From Pradoshia sp. D12 (GTDB lineage Bacteria; Bacillota; Bacilli; Bacillales; Pradoshiaceae), in assembly GCF_008935075.1 (NCBI RefSeq), contig NZ_CP044545.1, positions 2,917,587-2,981,586 of the forward strand: a DNA stretch of 64,000 bases, given 5' to 3'. A program made the position numbers and the translations under genes. This document shows, in pieces, positions 17,246 to 27,770 of this stretch; the stretch's first letter is position 1; every line of letters starts with the position of its first letter. Below the pieces are notes generated by a model. The model saw nothing but the letters and a program-made list of their open reading frames with translations, did no database searches and had not been told where the DNA came from.

Positions 17246-18370
17246 TTAATTATTCGTTATATGTTTTGCCTTATCTTTATTATGTTCTTCTAATGTTTTA
17301 TTAAAGATGACTTCTCCCGATTTAGTAGCAAGGAAATATAGGTCATCAATATCTGCAGGGTTTAATGCCGCCTGAATAGAGGTTTCACCTGCATTGGCAA
17401 TTGGTCCAGGGGTTAACCCCTTATGTCGATAAAGATTATATGGTGAGTCGACTTCTAAGTCTTTGTATGTCACCCGATCTTTATGCTCTCCCAATGCGTA
17501 CAGAACAGTTGGATCAGTTTGCAATCGCATATCCTTCTCCATCCTGTTTTTAAACACAGCAGATATTTTATCCCTATCCACCTTCTCAGTTGCTTCTTCT
17601 TCAATTAAGGATGCCATTGTTAATAGTGTATGCGGTGTCCATTTATCCTTGGACATTTCATCCTTATACTTCGCTAAGATTTCGTTGGTTTTTTTTACCA
17701 TATCGCTAACAATTGACTCTATTGTTGGATCTTCCTCATAAAATGAATACGTTGCTGGATATAAATATCCTTCCAATGGATATCTGACATTCTCGGCAAG
17801 AATATCATCCGTTAATAAATCAGGATACTTATTCATCATTTCTTTAATAAATCCATTTTTATTTATAACGGCTAAGACATCTTTTGACTTTTTGCCTGTT
17901 TTCTTGGCAATAATTTCTGAAATTTGTTCCAGATCTCTTCCTTCCGGAATAGTAATTCGATAGGTCTCAGCTACAATTCCATTTTTGATTTGATCGATGA
18001 TTTCCTGAATTGTCATAGATGGTGATAAATTATAGGTTCCAGCCTGGAAACCAGATTCATTTTTAAACTTGACATAGTATTTAAATACTTTCGCGTTTTT
18101 AACGACTCCATTATCCTCTAATGTTTGAGAAATCAAACTAATTCCTGAACCACGAGGGATTTCCACCTTGATTGCATCTTTATTATCTGGGTCAACAGGT
18201 TTTAATGCGGAGGAGATATACAAATACCCACCAAGTCCAACAAGCGTCATGACAAGGATGACAGCAACTAACGAAACAGTAACAATTTTCCGTACCACTC
18301 TAGCTTCACTCTGTCTTTCAAGTAGCTTTATTTTCATTTGCTCTTTCTTCCAATTTTTATCATTATCCAA
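17246..18370 (-). CDS. mltG: Endolytic murein transglycosylase MltG (YceG family)
   Basis: This 374-residue membrane-anchored enzyme cuts nascent glycan strands and sets strand length. There is a basic N-terminus, one membrane helix (residues about 26-49), a LysM-like domain (VEIPRGSGISLISQTLEDNG), then the YceG catalytic domain with the essential Glu in MASLIEEEA and the conserved FKNRMEKDMRLQTDPTVLYA and LTPGPIANAG segments. The start is TTG, nine bases after GGGGGG. B. subtilis counterpart: yrrL. Confidence 0.93.
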   Translation of the reverse strand: MDNDKNWKKEQMKIKLLERQSEARVVRKIVTVSLVAVILVMTLVGLGGYLYISSALKPVDPDNKDAIKVEIPRGSGISLISQTLEDNGVVKNAKVFKYYVKFKNESGFQAGTYNLSPSMTIQEIIDQIKNGIVAETYRITIPEGRDLEQISEIIAKKTGKKSKDVLAVINKNGFIKEMMNKYPDLLTDDILAENVRYPLEGYLYPATYSFYEEDPTIESIVSDMVKKTNEILAKYKDEMSKDKWTPHTLLTMASLIEEEATEKVDRDKISAVFKNRMEKDMRLQTDPTVLYALGEHKDRVTYKDLEVDSPYNLYRHKGLTPGPIANAGETSIQAALNPADIDDLYFLATKSGEVIFNKTLEEHNKDKAKHITNN

Positions 18371-18670
18371 AAGTGATGCCCCCCTAAGGCATTTTATTAC
18401 AAGCCCTCTTTATTTATTGCAAACATTAGCGGAATCTGTCAATGATTATCATAAAACTTTTTCTTAAACCGCTTGATTATATAATAAATTTCATGAATTG
18501 ACCATTACTTTTTTATAACATGCTCTATTTTTCGGAGAATTTACCTAAAATCTCTTGAATAATCATCCTTTCACCATTCCTTGTAAAACCATTTCATCAT
18601 TATTCCACAATACTTAAATCTACACATAAAAAAACTCCCCCGATAAAACCGGGAGAGCTATATTTTCAGT
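18371..18670. other. Intergenic region between mltG and yrzB
   Basis: About 300 AT-rich bases upstream of mltG, presumably holding its promoter. Apart from the yrzB terminator at 18627-18657 I see no gene or clear structure. Confidence 0.5.
18627..18657 (-). terminator. Terminator of the yrzL-ruvX-yrzB operon
   Basis: CTCTCCCGG pairs with CGGGGGAG (one G-T or bulge) on the minus strand, followed by seven T. Confidence 0.85.
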
Positions 18671-18943
18671 TTATTCTTCTTCGTCGAAGAATGTATTAAT
18701 GACTTCTTCAACTAGAGCCCATTCTTCATCATCTTCTATATCATTTAATGTTCCGACTTCACCTGTTTCATCAGGAATATAAGAAGCTACATGGATGAGG
18801 TCTTCATCTTCTTCGCCTTCGTTTCCTACTGGTGCAAATACAACGTATTGCTTATCATAATCATCCAATTCGAACGTAAGTAATATTTCGTGTAACTGCT
18901 CGTTACCATCTTCATCAACAATTGTTATCATATTTTCTTCCAT
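18671..18943 (-). CDS. yrzB: YrzB-like acidic protein (DUF1292)
   Basis: This 90-residue, strongly acidic protein carries the DUF1292 pattern: ITIVDEDGNEQLHEILLTFE, the YVVFAP strand, then EWALVEEVINTFFDEE. It is the third gene of the conserved yrzL-ruvX-yrzB set next to alaS in most Firmicutes. Function is unknown. No membrane helix or signal. Confidence 0.92.
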   Translation of the reverse strand: MEENMITIVDEDGNEQLHEILLTFELDDYDKQYVVFAPVGNEGEEDEDLIHVASYIPDETGEVGTLNDIEDDEEWALVEEVINTFFDEEE

Positions 18944-18960
18944 GTCTGATCACCTCTAAA

Positions 18961-19380
18961 TTATTTGCCGCCACTATCTAAATATCCTTGCAGAATTAAG
19001 ACAGCGGCCATTTTATCTATAACTTTTTTGCGTTTTTTACGGCTTACATCTGCATCTAATAAAACCCGTTCTGCGGCCATTGTGGTTAAACGTTCATCCC
19101 ACAAAACGACCGGAACCTTATATCGTTTTTCAAGCTTTGAAGCATAATACTGACTTGCCTCGCCTCGCGGACCTACAGTTCCATTCATATTTTTCGGCAA
19201 ACCTACGACAAATTTATCGACTTTATAAGGTTTAAGGATTTCATCTAAACGTTTCAGGCCAAGCTGATTTTTTTCTTCGTCAATTGCTATGGTTTCCAAA
19301 CCTTGAGCAGTCCAGCCCATTTCATCACTGATGGCGACTCCCACAGTTTTACTACCCACATCAAGACCTACAATTCGCAT
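18961..19380 (-). CDS. ruvX: Holliday junction resolvase-like RuvX/YqgF
   Basis: A 139-residue RNase H-fold nuclease implicated in maturation of the 5' end of pre-16S rRNA. Catalytic acidic residues are visible in [16 protein letters not shown], in [17 protein letters not shown] and in [13 protein letters not shown] with the final Asp region [20 protein letters not shown]. Length is typical. It begins two bases before the end of yrzL and is followed closely by yrzB. Confidence 0.95.
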   Translation of the reverse strand: MRIVGLDVGSKTVGVAISDEMGWTAQGLETIAIDEEKNQLGLKRLDEILKPYKVDKFVVGLPKNMNGTVGPRGEASQYYASKLEKRYKVPVVLWDERLTTMAAERVLLDADVSRKKRKKVIDKMAAVLILQGYLDSGGK

Positions 19381-19381
19381 A

Positions 19382-19648
19382 TTATCCCTCTCGTTGCTGC
19401 TCTAAATAAGATTTGACCAGAACTTCTATAATCTCATCTCTTTCAAGCTTTCTAATAAGATTTCGTGCATCATTATGACGCGGAATATAAGCAGGGTCTC
19501 CTGACAAAAGATAACCTACAATCTGGTTAATAGGATTGTAACCTTTTTCATTTAGAGCATTATAGACTTCCATTAAAACATGGCTAACGTCATGCTCAAA
19601 AGAATCCTCCGGGAAATTAAATTTCATTGTTTTATCAAATGAACTCAT
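19382..19648 (-). CDS. yrzL: IreB-family regulatory protein (UPF0297)
   Basis: An 88-residue protein of the DUF965 family. In Enterococcus faecalis IreB is a substrate of the Ser/Thr kinase IreK and a negative regulator of cephalosporin resistance. I choose the start [15 protein letters not shown] at 19648, which matches the family N-terminus; GGGGTG lies seven bases upstream. The upstream in-frame ATG adds seven unlikely residues. The conserved [20 protein letters not shown] core is complete. Confidence 0.93.
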   Translation of the reverse strand: MSSFDKTMKFNFPEDSFEHDVSHVLMEVYNALNEKGYNPINQIVGYLLSGDPAYIPRHNDARNLIRKLERDEIIEVLVKSYLEQQREG

Positions 19649-19781
19649 TCCAACGCACCCCGCTTTCATTCAAAAAGCTATATTTCCATTGTTCCTCTTA
19701 TTGTACACTACTTAAACCTAATAATAAAATTCGAATGATAGTTTTGGCTAGTCAATACTATCCATGCCAAAATGATTAGAT

Positions 19782-19812
19782 TCAAAAAGAAGGGGGGCAA
19801 ATCCTTTGCCCC
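19782..19812 (-). terminator. Terminator of alaS
   Basis: GGGGCAAA pairs with TTTGCCCC on the minus strand; CCTTCTTTTT follows. Confidence 0.75.
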
Positions 19813-19817
19813 GTTTT

Positions 19818-22457
19818 TTATTTGTTAACCAAATCTTTTACCAGTTCAAGTGCTGCTTCTAAATCAGCAGGGTTCTTACCGCCGGCCTGAGCCATATCAG
19901 GACGTCCACCTCCGCCACCACCGCAGCGTGCCGCTACCTCTTTAATGATTTTACCGGCATGGTATCCTTGGTCTATTAAATCTTTTGTAACTGCAGCAAT
20001 TAAGTTTACTTTTTCTCCTTGCGCACTTCCAAGGACAATGATGGAGGACCCTAGCTTTTGCTTTAAGTCATCAGCCATATTTCTTAAATTATTCATATCC
20101 TGAGCCTCTACCTTCGCTGATAAAACCGTTACACCATTAATTGTTTCAGCTTTGGATTGAATATTTCCTGCCTCGATATTGGAAAGCTTGGCTGCTAATG
20201 ATTCATTTTCTTTTTGTGCGTCTTTTAATTCGCCTAATAGGGAGTCAATTTTAACAGGCAAATCTTTTGGATTAGCTTTAACTTTAGCTGCTGCTTGGCG
20301 AAGAACACCAATTTGTTCTTTTAATTGAAGATACGCAGATTCGCCCGTTACTGCTTCAATCCTTCTGGTACCAGCCCCTATTCCACCTTCAGAGACAATT
20401 TTGAACAGCCCGATAGCAGAAGTATTAGGAACGTGGCAGCCACCGCAGAGCTCAAGGCTATAATCTCCCACTTGGACAACACGTACGATATCGCCATATT
20501 TTTCACCGAATAGAGCCATTGCCCCCATTGCTTTTGCTTCTTCAATCTGTTTATTTTCAATCGTTACATCAATACTCTTCCAAATTTTATCATTCACGAT
20601 TTGCTCAACCTGTTCTAGCTCTTCTTCTGTAACTTGTCCAAAATGAGAAAAGTCAAAACGAAGTCGGTCCGGTCTTACTAAAGAACCCGCTTGGTTGACA
20701 TGCGTGCCCAGTACATCCTTTAATGCTTGATGCAGTAAATGAGTTGCCGTATGGTTTTTAATGATTTTACGGCGATTTGCTTCATCTACAACCGCTTTCC
20801 CATACGCACCTTCCTTCAGTAATCCATATTCTACGATAACTGTATGCAGGTTTTGGCCATTTGGAGCTTTTTGAACATCCTTCACGAATACTCGTAGGTC
20901 TTCAGATTCAAAGAATCCTTTGTCCGCAATTTGTCCGCCGCTTTCAGCATAGAAAGGTGTTTGGTCAAAAATGATTTGAACTTCTTCTCCCGCCATGGCA
21001 TCGTCCGCTTTTTCACCATTTTTAATGATTACTTCCACTGTTGCCGGGCATTCAAGGGTTTCATATCCAACAAATTTACTTTGTACTTTTATGTCACCTA
21101 AAATACCGCTTTGTACTTGCATGGAGTCTACATCCTGGCGAGCAGCACGTGCACGTGTCCGCTGAGCTTCCATCTCTCTTTCGAAACCTTTACGGTCGAT
21201 TTTCATGCCTTCATCTTCAGCATACTCTTCTGTTAATTCAACTGGGAATCCATAGGTATCATAGAGACGGAATACATCAAATCCGTTTACTATATCGCTG
21301 CCCCTTTTCTTCTCAGCCTCAATAACTTCCGCAAGTATAGCTAACCCGTCATGAAGAGTTTCATGAAAACGCTCCTCTTCATTACGAACAACCTTCGCTA
21401 TGAAGTCCTGTTTCTGTTTAACTTCTGGATAATAATCTACCATGATATCCGCCACAACTGGAACCAATTCATACATAAATGGCTTATTGATACCAATTTT
21501 CTTAGCAAAACGAACAGCTCTGCGCAGCAATCTGCGTAAAACATATCCGCGTCCTTCATTGGAAGGAAGTGCTCCATCACCTATTGCAAACGCAACCGTA
21601 CGGATATGGTCAGCAATAACACGAAATGCTACATCTTTATCCGCACTTGTTCTATATTGTTGACCTGAAATTTCTTCAGTTTTATGGATAATCGGCAGGA
21701 ATAAATCCGTATCAAAGTTCGTGTCACCATTTTGGAAAATGGATGCCATCCGCTCTAATCCCATCCCTGTATCAATATTTTTCTTCGGTAATTCAGGATA
21801 CTCACTGCGCGGTATTTCTGGATTTGCATTAAATTGAGACAATACGATATTCCAGATCTCAATATAACGATCATTTTCGATATCTTCTTCAATTAAACGA
21901 ATGCCGATATCTTCAGGATCAAATTTTGTACCGCGGTCAAAGAAAATTTCAGTATCAGGTCCGGATGGGCCTTCACCAATTTCCCAGAAATTGTCCTCAA
22001 GCGGAATTAAGTGACTATCCGGTACGCCTAAGCTTTTCCATACCTTAAGGGTATCAGTATCTGCTGGATAGTATGTGATATAAAGCTTGTCTTTTGGCAT
22101 AGCAAACCAGCGTTCATCTGTTAATAGCTCCCAGCCCCATTTGATTGCTTCCTCTCTGAAATATTCTCCAATAGAGAAGTTACCCAGCATTTCAAAGAAA
22201 GTATGGTGTCGAGCTGTTTTTCCAACATTTTCAATATCGTTTGTTCTAATCGATTTTTGGGCATTCGTAATCCTTGGATTTTCAGGAATAACTCGTCCAT
22301 CAAAATATTTTTTTAATGTTGCAACTCCGGAATTAATCCATAACAGTGTCGGATCTTCCACCGGTACTAACGATGCACTCGGTTCAATTCTGTGACCTTT
22401 TTCCTGAAAGAAATCTAAAAACATTTGGCGAATTTCTGCCCCAGTCATGTACTTCAT
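19818..22457 (-). CDS. alaS: Alanyl-tRNA synthetase
   Basis: This protein of 879 residues charges tRNA-Ala and edits mischarged Ser/Gly. The class II catalytic domain is N-terminal ([18 protein letters not shown], then NFSIGEYF and [12 protein letters not shown]). The editing domain has zinc motifs [11 protein letters not shown] and CGGCHV, and the C-terminal domain ends with the glycine-rich [19 protein letters not shown] start at ATG 22457 behind AAGGAGG; the open frame extends 96 bases upstream only because it reads through the T-box terminator. Controlled by the T-box leader. Confidence 0.98.
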   Translation of the reverse strand: MKYMTGAEIRQMFLDFFQEKGHRIEPSASLVPVEDPTLLWINSGVATLKKYFDGRVIPENPRITNAQKSIRTNDIENVGKTARHHTFFEMLGNFSIGEYFREEAIKWGWELLTDERWFAMPKDKLYITYYPADTDTLKVWKSLGVPDSHLIPLEDNFWEIGEGPSGPDTEIFFDRGTKFDPEDIGIRLIEEDIENDRYIEIWNIVLSQFNANPEIPRSEYPELPKKNIDTGMGLERMASIFQNGDTNFDTDLFLPIIHKTEEISGQQYRTSADKDVAFRVIADHIRTVAFAIGDGALPSNEGRGYVLRRLLRRAVRFAKKIGINKPFMYELVPVVADIMVDYYPEVKQKQDFIAKVVRNEEERFHETLHDGLAILAEVIEAEKKRGSDIVNGFDVFRLYDTYGFPVELTEEYAEDEGMKIDRKGFEREMEAQRTRARAARQDVDSMQVQSGILGDIKVQSKFVGYETLECPATVEVIIKNGEKADDAMAGEEVQIIFDQTPFYAESGGQIADKGFFESEDLRVFVKDVQKAPNGQNLHTVIVEYGLLKEGAYGKAVVDEANRRKIIKNHTATHLLHQALKDVLGTHVNQAGSLVRPDRLRFDFSHFGQVTEEELEQVEQIVNDKIWKSIDVTIENKQIEEAKAMGAMALFGEKYGDIVRVVQVGDYSLELCGGCHVPNTSAIGLFKIVSEGGIGAGTRRIEAVTGESAYLQLKEQIGVLRQAAAKVKANPKDLPVKIDSLLGELKDAQKENESLAAKLSNIEAGNIQSKAETINGVTVLSAKVEAQDMNNLRNMADDLKQKLGSSIIVLGSAQGEKVNLIAAVTKDLIDQGYHAGKIIKEVAARCGGGGGGRPDMAQAGGKNPADLEAALELVKDLVNK

Positions 22458-22483
22458 AAGATTGAATCCTCCTTTTTTATACA

Positions 22484-22735
22484 CAAAAAAGCCCTCATCC
22501 CTAAAAACAGGGACGAGAGCTTGACTCGCGGTACCACCCTGATTACGAAACATCTAAAAAGTTTCGTCACCTCAGAAACCTTAACGCGGTTTAAACGGCG
22601 GGTTTTTGCCCGCACTCCGGACTAGCTTTCTGTCTCTCTTCTTCCAAAGTCTCTTTCAGCCATGGAGACTTCTCTCTTTCATGTAAATAGGATTTACATT
22701 CGGAAGGGCTTAAACATACTCGGTCCATCAACATA
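22484..22735 (-). promoter_or_regulatory. T-box leader of alaS (tRNA-Ala sensing)
   Basis: The T-box AGGGTGGTACCGCG lies at 22540-22527 on the minus strand. The terminator arms (22520-22509 and 22502-22491) are followed by six T and compete with the antiterminator. A candidate specifier codon GCT (Ala) is in GAAAGCTAG at 22626-22624. Uncharged tRNA-Ala should allow read-through into alaS. Confidence 0.93.
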
Positions 22736-22805
22736 TTTCAATATATTCCGTTATAAGTTGGATTATAGTCATAAGTGTTTTCTTTGTCAATGTTTCAGGA
22801 ATTGT

Positions 22806-23864
22806 TTAAGGGTTATTCCTTAATATTTTACTATGAGTAATAGCAACCTTCAAAAAGGCTAAAATAGGGACAGCAAGAATCAGGCCTAGTATTCCGCTAA
22901 TCTCACCACCGACAAGCAAAGCAAAAATGATAATAAGCGGGTGCAGCTTTAACGTTTTCCCCATGATAATTGGTGAAAGGACATTCCCCTCCAGAAATTG
23001 AATCACAATAATGATAATGGCCACCTTGATGACCATGCCCGTTGACATAGTGATCGCTACGAGCAATGCCGGAACCGCTCCAATCAGAGGTCCGAAATAG
23101 GGAATAATATTCGTTACCCCAATAAAAAGGCTCAGCAATAAAGGATACTTCATACCAAATAACCAGAAAAGTATAGCGGCAAAGGATCCCACAATCGTAC
23201 AGACCAAGAGCTGTCCGCGAAGATATCCGCCCAAAGAATGGTCGATATCCTTCAAGAACTTTTTCGTTGTGTCTCTGCTTTTTTTAGGAAATAATCTTAA
23301 ACCAAAATCAATAATCTTTTCAGCATCCTTCAGTAAATAAAAGGATATGAGAGGGATGAGTAACACAAAGATGAAAAAATCCGACAGCCCACTTAGCGCT
23401 TCTATTAATACAGTTATAGAAGAACTCAGTTTCATTTCTATAGAGCTGATGATTTGCTCCAAACGATCATGCAGACCAAACGGCCAGCTTGAGGTTTGTG
23501 AATGAAAACGAGCTATGTAACCTCGATATAACTCTGCCATTTCTGGTGCTCTTTCTGCAACATCAATCATTTGGTTAATGAATACTGGAATTCCTTTATA
23601 CAATCCATAGCCGACTGCCCCAAAAAACACCAGATAAATCAAACCGATTGCCAAACCTCTATGCAAACCTTTCTGATGAACTTTTTCCACCAGGGGATGA
23701 AGGAGGTAACTAATAAGAGCGGCTCCAATAAATGGTGATAATGCAGTTAGAAAAACCTGTATAACAGGAAACCATATTGGTCTGAGCAAGTAAAACACAA
23801 ATAATACGATAAATAATAATAATAGAAATCCAAGTCGATAAAACCACTTTATCTGTATGTTCAA
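22806..23864 (-). CDS. yrrI: AI-2E family (PerM-like) membrane transporter
   Basis: A membrane protein of about 352 residues with roughly eight helices: a pair at residues 8-60, a long amphipathic middle part, then a dense helical block. PYFGPLIGAVPALLVAI is the characteristic AI-2E/PerM motif, and ISGILGLILAVPILAFLK is near the end. Family members export small molecules or ions; the substrate here is unknown. TTG 23864 with GAGGTGG is my preferred start; GTG three codons earlier is possible. It lies beside alaS as in B. subtilis. Confidence 0.85.
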   Translation of the reverse strand: MNIQIKWFYRLGFLLLLFIVLFVFYLLRPIWFPVIQVFLTALSPFIGAALISYLLHPLVEKVHQKGLHRGLAIGLIYLVFFGAVGYGLYKGIPVFINQMIDVAERAPEMAELYRGYIARFHSQTSSWPFGLHDRLEQIISSIEMKLSSSITVLIEALSGLSDFFIFVLLIPLISFYLLKDAEKIIDFGLRLFPKKSRDTTKKFLKDIDHSLGGYLRGQLLVCTIVGSFAAILFWLFGMKYPLLLSLFIGVTNIIPYFGPLIGAVPALLVAITMSTGMVIKVAIIIIVIQFLEGNVLSPIIMGKTLKLHPLIIIFALLVGGEISGILGLILAVPILAFLKVAITHSKILRNNP

Positions 23865-23933
23865 AAATCCCACCTCTGTACTATTTTCTTTATGTTAAAA
23901 GAAAATATGTATGGGGATTCTGCAGGCATACAC

Positions 23934-23973
23934 TAAAAAAGGTTTAAAAGGCAGAGAATCTACCTTTTAAACC
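23934..23973 (-). terminator. Terminator of yrzQ
   Basis: GGTTTAAAAGG (23941-23951) pairs with CCTTTTAAACC (23963-23973); six T follow on the minus strand. Confidence 0.85.
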
Positions 23974-23985
23974 CTTAACTTCCAA

Positions 23986-24117
23986 TCAAAATGACTTCAT
24001 GATTGTTCGTTTAATCTTTCTCATATTACGGCCGGATAGCATTCCATTATTGGACATACTCCGATAGATCGCCATTCCCGCTCCTAAGGTTATTAACGAC
24101 GAAACCATTTTATTCAT
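23986..24117 (-). CDS. yrzQ: YrzQ-like small protein (DUF3918)
   Basis: A 43-residue gene with GAGGTGAG and ATG at eight bases. The product starts MNKMVSSLITLGAGMAIYRSM, a short membrane-like helix, followed by a basic tail (NMRKIKRTIMKSF). This is the pattern of YrzQ/DUF3918 peptides, which lie in the same place in other Bacillus. Function is unknown. It is followed by a strong terminator. Confidence 0.75.
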   Translation of the reverse strand: MNKMVSSLITLGAGMAIYRSMSNNGMLSGRNMRKIKRTIMKSF

Positions 24118-24149
24118 AGCAACTCACCTCATAATTTAGGAAGTACGAA

Positions 24150-24338
24150 TCAAAGACTCATCTGTCGGTCTTCTTCGCTAAACAAATCATCTAAAGAACT
24201 TAACACTCCATCCTCTTCCACCTGATGGACATGCATAATTCCTTTTTGGATAGATAATTCCACAAAACAATTCCAGCAATAATATTGATTCACGCCAATC
24301 TTGCCGATATCTTTGCTGGAGCAATTCGGACATTTCAT
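24150..24338 (-). CDS. Small zinc-ribbon protein
   Basis: A 62-residue protein starting MKCPNCSSKDIGKIGVNQYYCWNCFVEL: two CxxC pairs 16 residues apart form a zinc ribbon. An acidic tail follows (VLSSLDDLFSEED). ATG 24338 has GAGGTG seven bases upstream, using the same leader sequence (ATGAGGTGATTGCTATGAA) as the yrzQ gene next to it, which suggests a duplicated translation start region. Probably a nucleic-acid or protein-binding small protein; role unknown. Confidence 0.85.
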   Translation of the reverse strand: MKCPNCSSKDIGKIGVNQYYCWNCFVELSIQKGIMHVHQVEEDGVLSSLDDLFSEEDRQMSL

Positions 24339-24428
24339 AGCAATCACCTCATAAAAAAATATCTCTGTAATTGCCAGTTTGTCCATTGTATGCAGAATTC
24401 ATTCAGCTTAAAGACCGACATTTGTATT

Positions 24429-26855
24429 TTAACCGCGTATCATAAAATCATAAGGCGTAATGTTTTCCATCCCAATCATTGGATCTGTTTGGAATATTTT
24501 TTGCTCATACGTCAAGCCGTCTTCATTGGAACTTTCATTTTCAGTAACTGGATTTTCAGGTTTGGAGATAAGTTCCTTATCACGGAACCCTTCCTGCAGT
24601 TTTTCAAGTAGAGTTGTTCGCCGTTCCTCCTCACCACTGCGACCGACGCCGTATCGTAAGGCTTCCTCTTCACCGCATACAATCAGGAACTGTTTGCTCC
24701 TTGTTATAGCCGTGTAAATTAAGTTCCTCCTTAGCATGCGGTGATAGCTCTTAACAACTGGCAATATGACGATTGGGAATTCACTTCCCTGGGATTTATG
24801 AATGGAACAACAATAAGCATGAGTTATTTGATTGAGCTCCTGGCGTGTATACTTCGCTTCAATGCCATCAAATGAAACAAAAATCTGATCCTGCTTATCT
24901 TCATTTTCCTTTGCATAGATAATCGCAATAATTTCACCCATATCACCATTGTAAATCCCATTTTCAGGCTGATTCACTAATTGGAGAACCTTATCTCCAA
25001 CCCGATAAACCACATCCCCAAAAGTCAATTCCCTTTTCTTCTTATCGCGATTATCATTAAGAATGCCCTGCAGGAGGACATTGAGGGAATCAATTCCGGC
25101 ACTCCCTCTGTACATTGGAGCCAAAACCTGAATATCACGGGCTGGGAACCCTTTTTGGCGGGCATTGGTTACAACCTGCCTAATCACATCTGCTACTTGA
25201 TTAGTGGAACAAGAGAAAAATGAACGATCGCCCTGCGGTTTCCGAATATCTGGCGGCAGCTGTCCGTTTTTTATCGCATGCGCGAGCTGAATAATGGAAG
25301 AACCATCTTCCTGTCTGAATATCGATTCCAGACGGGTTACAGGAATAACGGAAGAGGCAAGTAAATCCTTCAATACCTGACCTGGTCCAACTGAAGGCAA
25401 CTGATCCTCATCACCAACGAGGATGACTTGCATATCATTCGGCAATGCTTTAAAAAGCTGATTGGCCAGCCAAATGTCTACCATAGACATCTCATCTACA
25501 ATTAAAAGCCTTCCGCTGATTGGATTATCTTCATCACGCTGAACATCCGACCCATTCCAGCCCAATAAACGGTGGATAGTTACGGCGGGAAGCCCTGTGG
25601 ATTCCTTCATCCTTTTTGCCGCGCGTCCTGTTGGAGCTGCTAAAACAAATGGAAATGGATTTTCATTATTATAATCTTTTGGATTAAGGGACAAACCATG
25701 TAATTCTGAATATAATTCAACGATTCCTTTAATAACGGTTGTTTTACCGGTACCAGGACCTCCTGTCAGGATCAGCATCGGAGAATGTAAGGCTTTAAAG
25801 ATTGCATCCTTTTGCTCCTCAGCGTACTCCATCCCAATTCGCTCTTCTAGTTTGCCTAGCTCCAATAAAAATTCAGATTCAGGAAATTGATCGGCATATG
25901 AGTCCTGAGACATAATCCGTTTAATATTCGTTACAATCCCTTTTTCAGAAAAGTAGAGGGACGGCATATAAAACCTTTTCTCTTCTCCAATGATTTTTCC
26001 CTCTTCACCGAGTTGGATAAGTGATTCCGTAATTTGCTCAAAAGTGATGGTCACATTTTGATTTTGTTCCAAGAGAGTTTTTACGCTGATCAACAGTTCC
26101 TCAGCCTCGGTATACGAATGCCCGTCCTGTACACAAGATCTGTCAAGTGTATAGAGAATCGCTGCCTTAATCCTGGATGGATGGCTTCCTCCAATGCCGA
26201 GCTGCAGTCCGATTTCATCTGCGCGAGTAAATCCAATTCCCTCAATCGTTTCGACTAGCTGGTATGGATTTTGCTCAATGATGGAAATCGTGTCCTCTTT
26301 ATAAGCCTGATAAATTTTCATCGACAGCTGAGGTCCAAACCCCAGGCTGGATAAATTAATCATGATTTGCTCCAGGCCCTGATTGGCTGCCAGAGTATCA
26401 TACAATTGCTTTGCCTTTTCACCGCTTAGCTTAGGAATTTGATCGAGCAATGATGGATTCGCTAAAATTTTGGAGATTGCCTTTTCGCCAAGTTTTTCGA
26501 CAATCGATTCTGCAATCTTTTTACCAATCCCTTTAAAAAGAGATCCGGATAAATAAGCAATCACACCCTCCTTTGATTCAGGAACTTCACGCTGGAAGGT
26601 ATCTACATGAAATTGAATCCCAAAACGGGGATGTTCTTTCATTTTCCCATAAAACGTGTATATTTCTTCCTCATGAATAGGGGGGAAATACCCGGTAATA
26701 ACAGCTTCTTTTTCATCGTAATTCAAATTCGTTTCTTTCACTCTGATTCGTACAACCGAGTATAAATTTTGTTCATTATGAAAAATGGTAACCAAATGTG
26801 TTCCTTTGATGAAAGGTTTGTCATTGTCGGAGAAGACGAACGACTCTTGTTCCAC
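24429..26855 (-). CDS. recD2: RecD2-type 5'-3' DNA helicase (YrrC)
   Basis: A helicase of about 808 residues without RecBC partners, involved in replication fork repair. The N-terminal extension has an OB-like part and helix-hairpin-helix repeats (SLFKGIGKKIAESIVEKLG, VETIEGIGFTRADEIG). The SF1 core has Walker A LTGGPGTGKTTVIKGI, DEAD-like box IVDEMSMVD, GDEDQLPSVGPGQVL, and C-terminal motif VI YTAITRSKQFLIVCG. GTG 26855 is the start (GGGAGG eight bases upstream). yrrD, present between yrrC and yrrI in B. subtilis, is missing. Confidence 0.95.
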   Translation of the reverse strand: MEQESFVFSDNDKPFIKGTHLVTIFHNEQNLYSVVRIRVKETNLNYDEKEAVITGYFPPIHEEEIYTFYGKMKEHPRFGIQFHVDTFQREVPESKEGVIAYLSGSLFKGIGKKIAESIVEKLGEKAISKILANPSLLDQIPKLSGEKAKQLYDTLAANQGLEQIMINLSSLGFGPQLSMKIYQAYKEDTISIIEQNPYQLVETIEGIGFTRADEIGLQLGIGGSHPSRIKAAILYTLDRSCVQDGHSYTEAEELLISVKTLLEQNQNVTITFEQITESLIQLGEEGKIIGEEKRFYMPSLYFSEKGIVTNIKRIMSQDSYADQFPESEFLLELGKLEERIGMEYAEEQKDAIFKALHSPMLILTGGPGTGKTTVIKGIVELYSELHGLSLNPKDYNNENPFPFVLAAPTGRAAKRMKESTGLPAVTIHRLLGWNGSDVQRDEDNPISGRLLIVDEMSMVDIWLANQLFKALPNDMQVILVGDEDQLPSVGPGQVLKDLLASSVIPVTRLESIFRQEDGSSIIQLAHAIKNGQLPPDIRKPQGDRSFFSCSTNQVADVIRQVVTNARQKGFPARDIQVLAPMYRGSAGIDSLNVLLQGILNDNRDKKKRELTFGDVVYRVGDKVLQLVNQPENGIYNGDMGEIIAIIYAKENEDKQDQIFVSFDGIEAKYTRQELNQITHAYCCSIHKSQGSEFPIVILPVVKSYHRMLRRNLIYTAITRSKQFLIVCGEEEALRYGVGRSGEEERRTTLLEKLQEGFRDKELISKPENPVTENESSNEDGLTYEQKIFQTDPMIGMENITPYDFMIRG

Positions 26856-26871
26856 AAGAAGCACCTCCCGT

Positions 26872-27528
26872 TTATAACAGTTCTTTCATTTGTTTTAACC
26901 CATTCAAAGCAAGGATGTGATCAGGCTGGATTTCAACCGCTTTTTCAAAATAAGCGATTGCTTTATCTGCATCTTCCTTAATCCCACCGTAGGCCACACC
27001 CAGGTTAAAATACGCATCTGCATGTGACTCATCAATTTCAAGCGTCTTATTCCATGCATCAATCGCCATATCATACATTTCAGCACCTGCCAAAGCCAGT
27101 CCATAATGGAACTGAGCTTCTGCATCCGACGGATTTAATTCAACACTTCTTTGGAAATAAGGTAATGCCAGCTTCGGCTGGTCTAAATGAAGCAGACATA
27201 ATCCCAGCATAAACATCACATCTGCTGTTTCAATTCCTTTTTTGATAGCCAGCTCAAACTGATCCTTCGCCTTCACTAAATCATCGAGCTCATAATAAAT
27301 GCTGCCCAATCCATAATAGGCAGTCGCAGCTTCCGGATCCAGTTCAATAGCTCTTTCAAAAAATTTAATCGCACGTTGATTGTCGTTCATCGATGCCAAT
27401 ACATTGCCGAAATTGATAAACCCTACTGGGTCATTTGGATTTTCTTCAATCATTTCGGTGAATACTTTTGCAGCATCCTCCCATTTTCCTTGTTCCATAT
27501 ATTGAATACCTAATTTATTTTTATCCAT
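26872..27528 (-). CDS. yrrB: TPR-repeat protein YrrB
   Basis: About 218 residues made of roughly six tetratricopeptide repeats (for example AIKFFERAIELDPEAATAYYG and AIAYFEKAVEIQPDHILALN). TPR proteins are scaffolds for protein contact; the B. subtilis structure is known but the partner is not. I use ATG 27528 with GGAGTG; the long upstream extension has no site and poor coding character. It precedes recD2 by 16 bases and is likely co-transcribed. Confidence 0.93.
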   Translation of the reverse strand: MDKNKLGIQYMEQGKWEDAAKVFTEMIEENPNDPVGFINFGNVLASMNDNQRAIKFFERAIELDPEAATAYYGLGSIYYELDDLVKAKDQFELAIKKGIETADVMFMLGLCLLHLDQPKLALPYFQRSVELNPSDAEAQFHYGLALAGAEMYDMAIDAWNKTLEIDESHADAYFNLGVAYGGIKEDADKAIAYFEKAVEIQPDHILALNGLKQMKELL

Positions 27529-27770
27529 ACTATTCACTCCTACATTCCTAACTGAATGGAAATAGTATACCACAAAGTGATAGTCCGTTGTCCCAGAGAC
27601 AAGCATCTGGGCTAGCAGCGCGCCATCATTTATAAGTTATAGTAAATCCCACCAGTTTACCTTCCTATTTATGACTAGGTTACTCTCTTAATCATATAGA
27701 TTAAAATATTACACTTTTTGTTAAAATTCTTTGATTTTAGGGTAGAAGTATATCTATGGGAGTGAGAGAT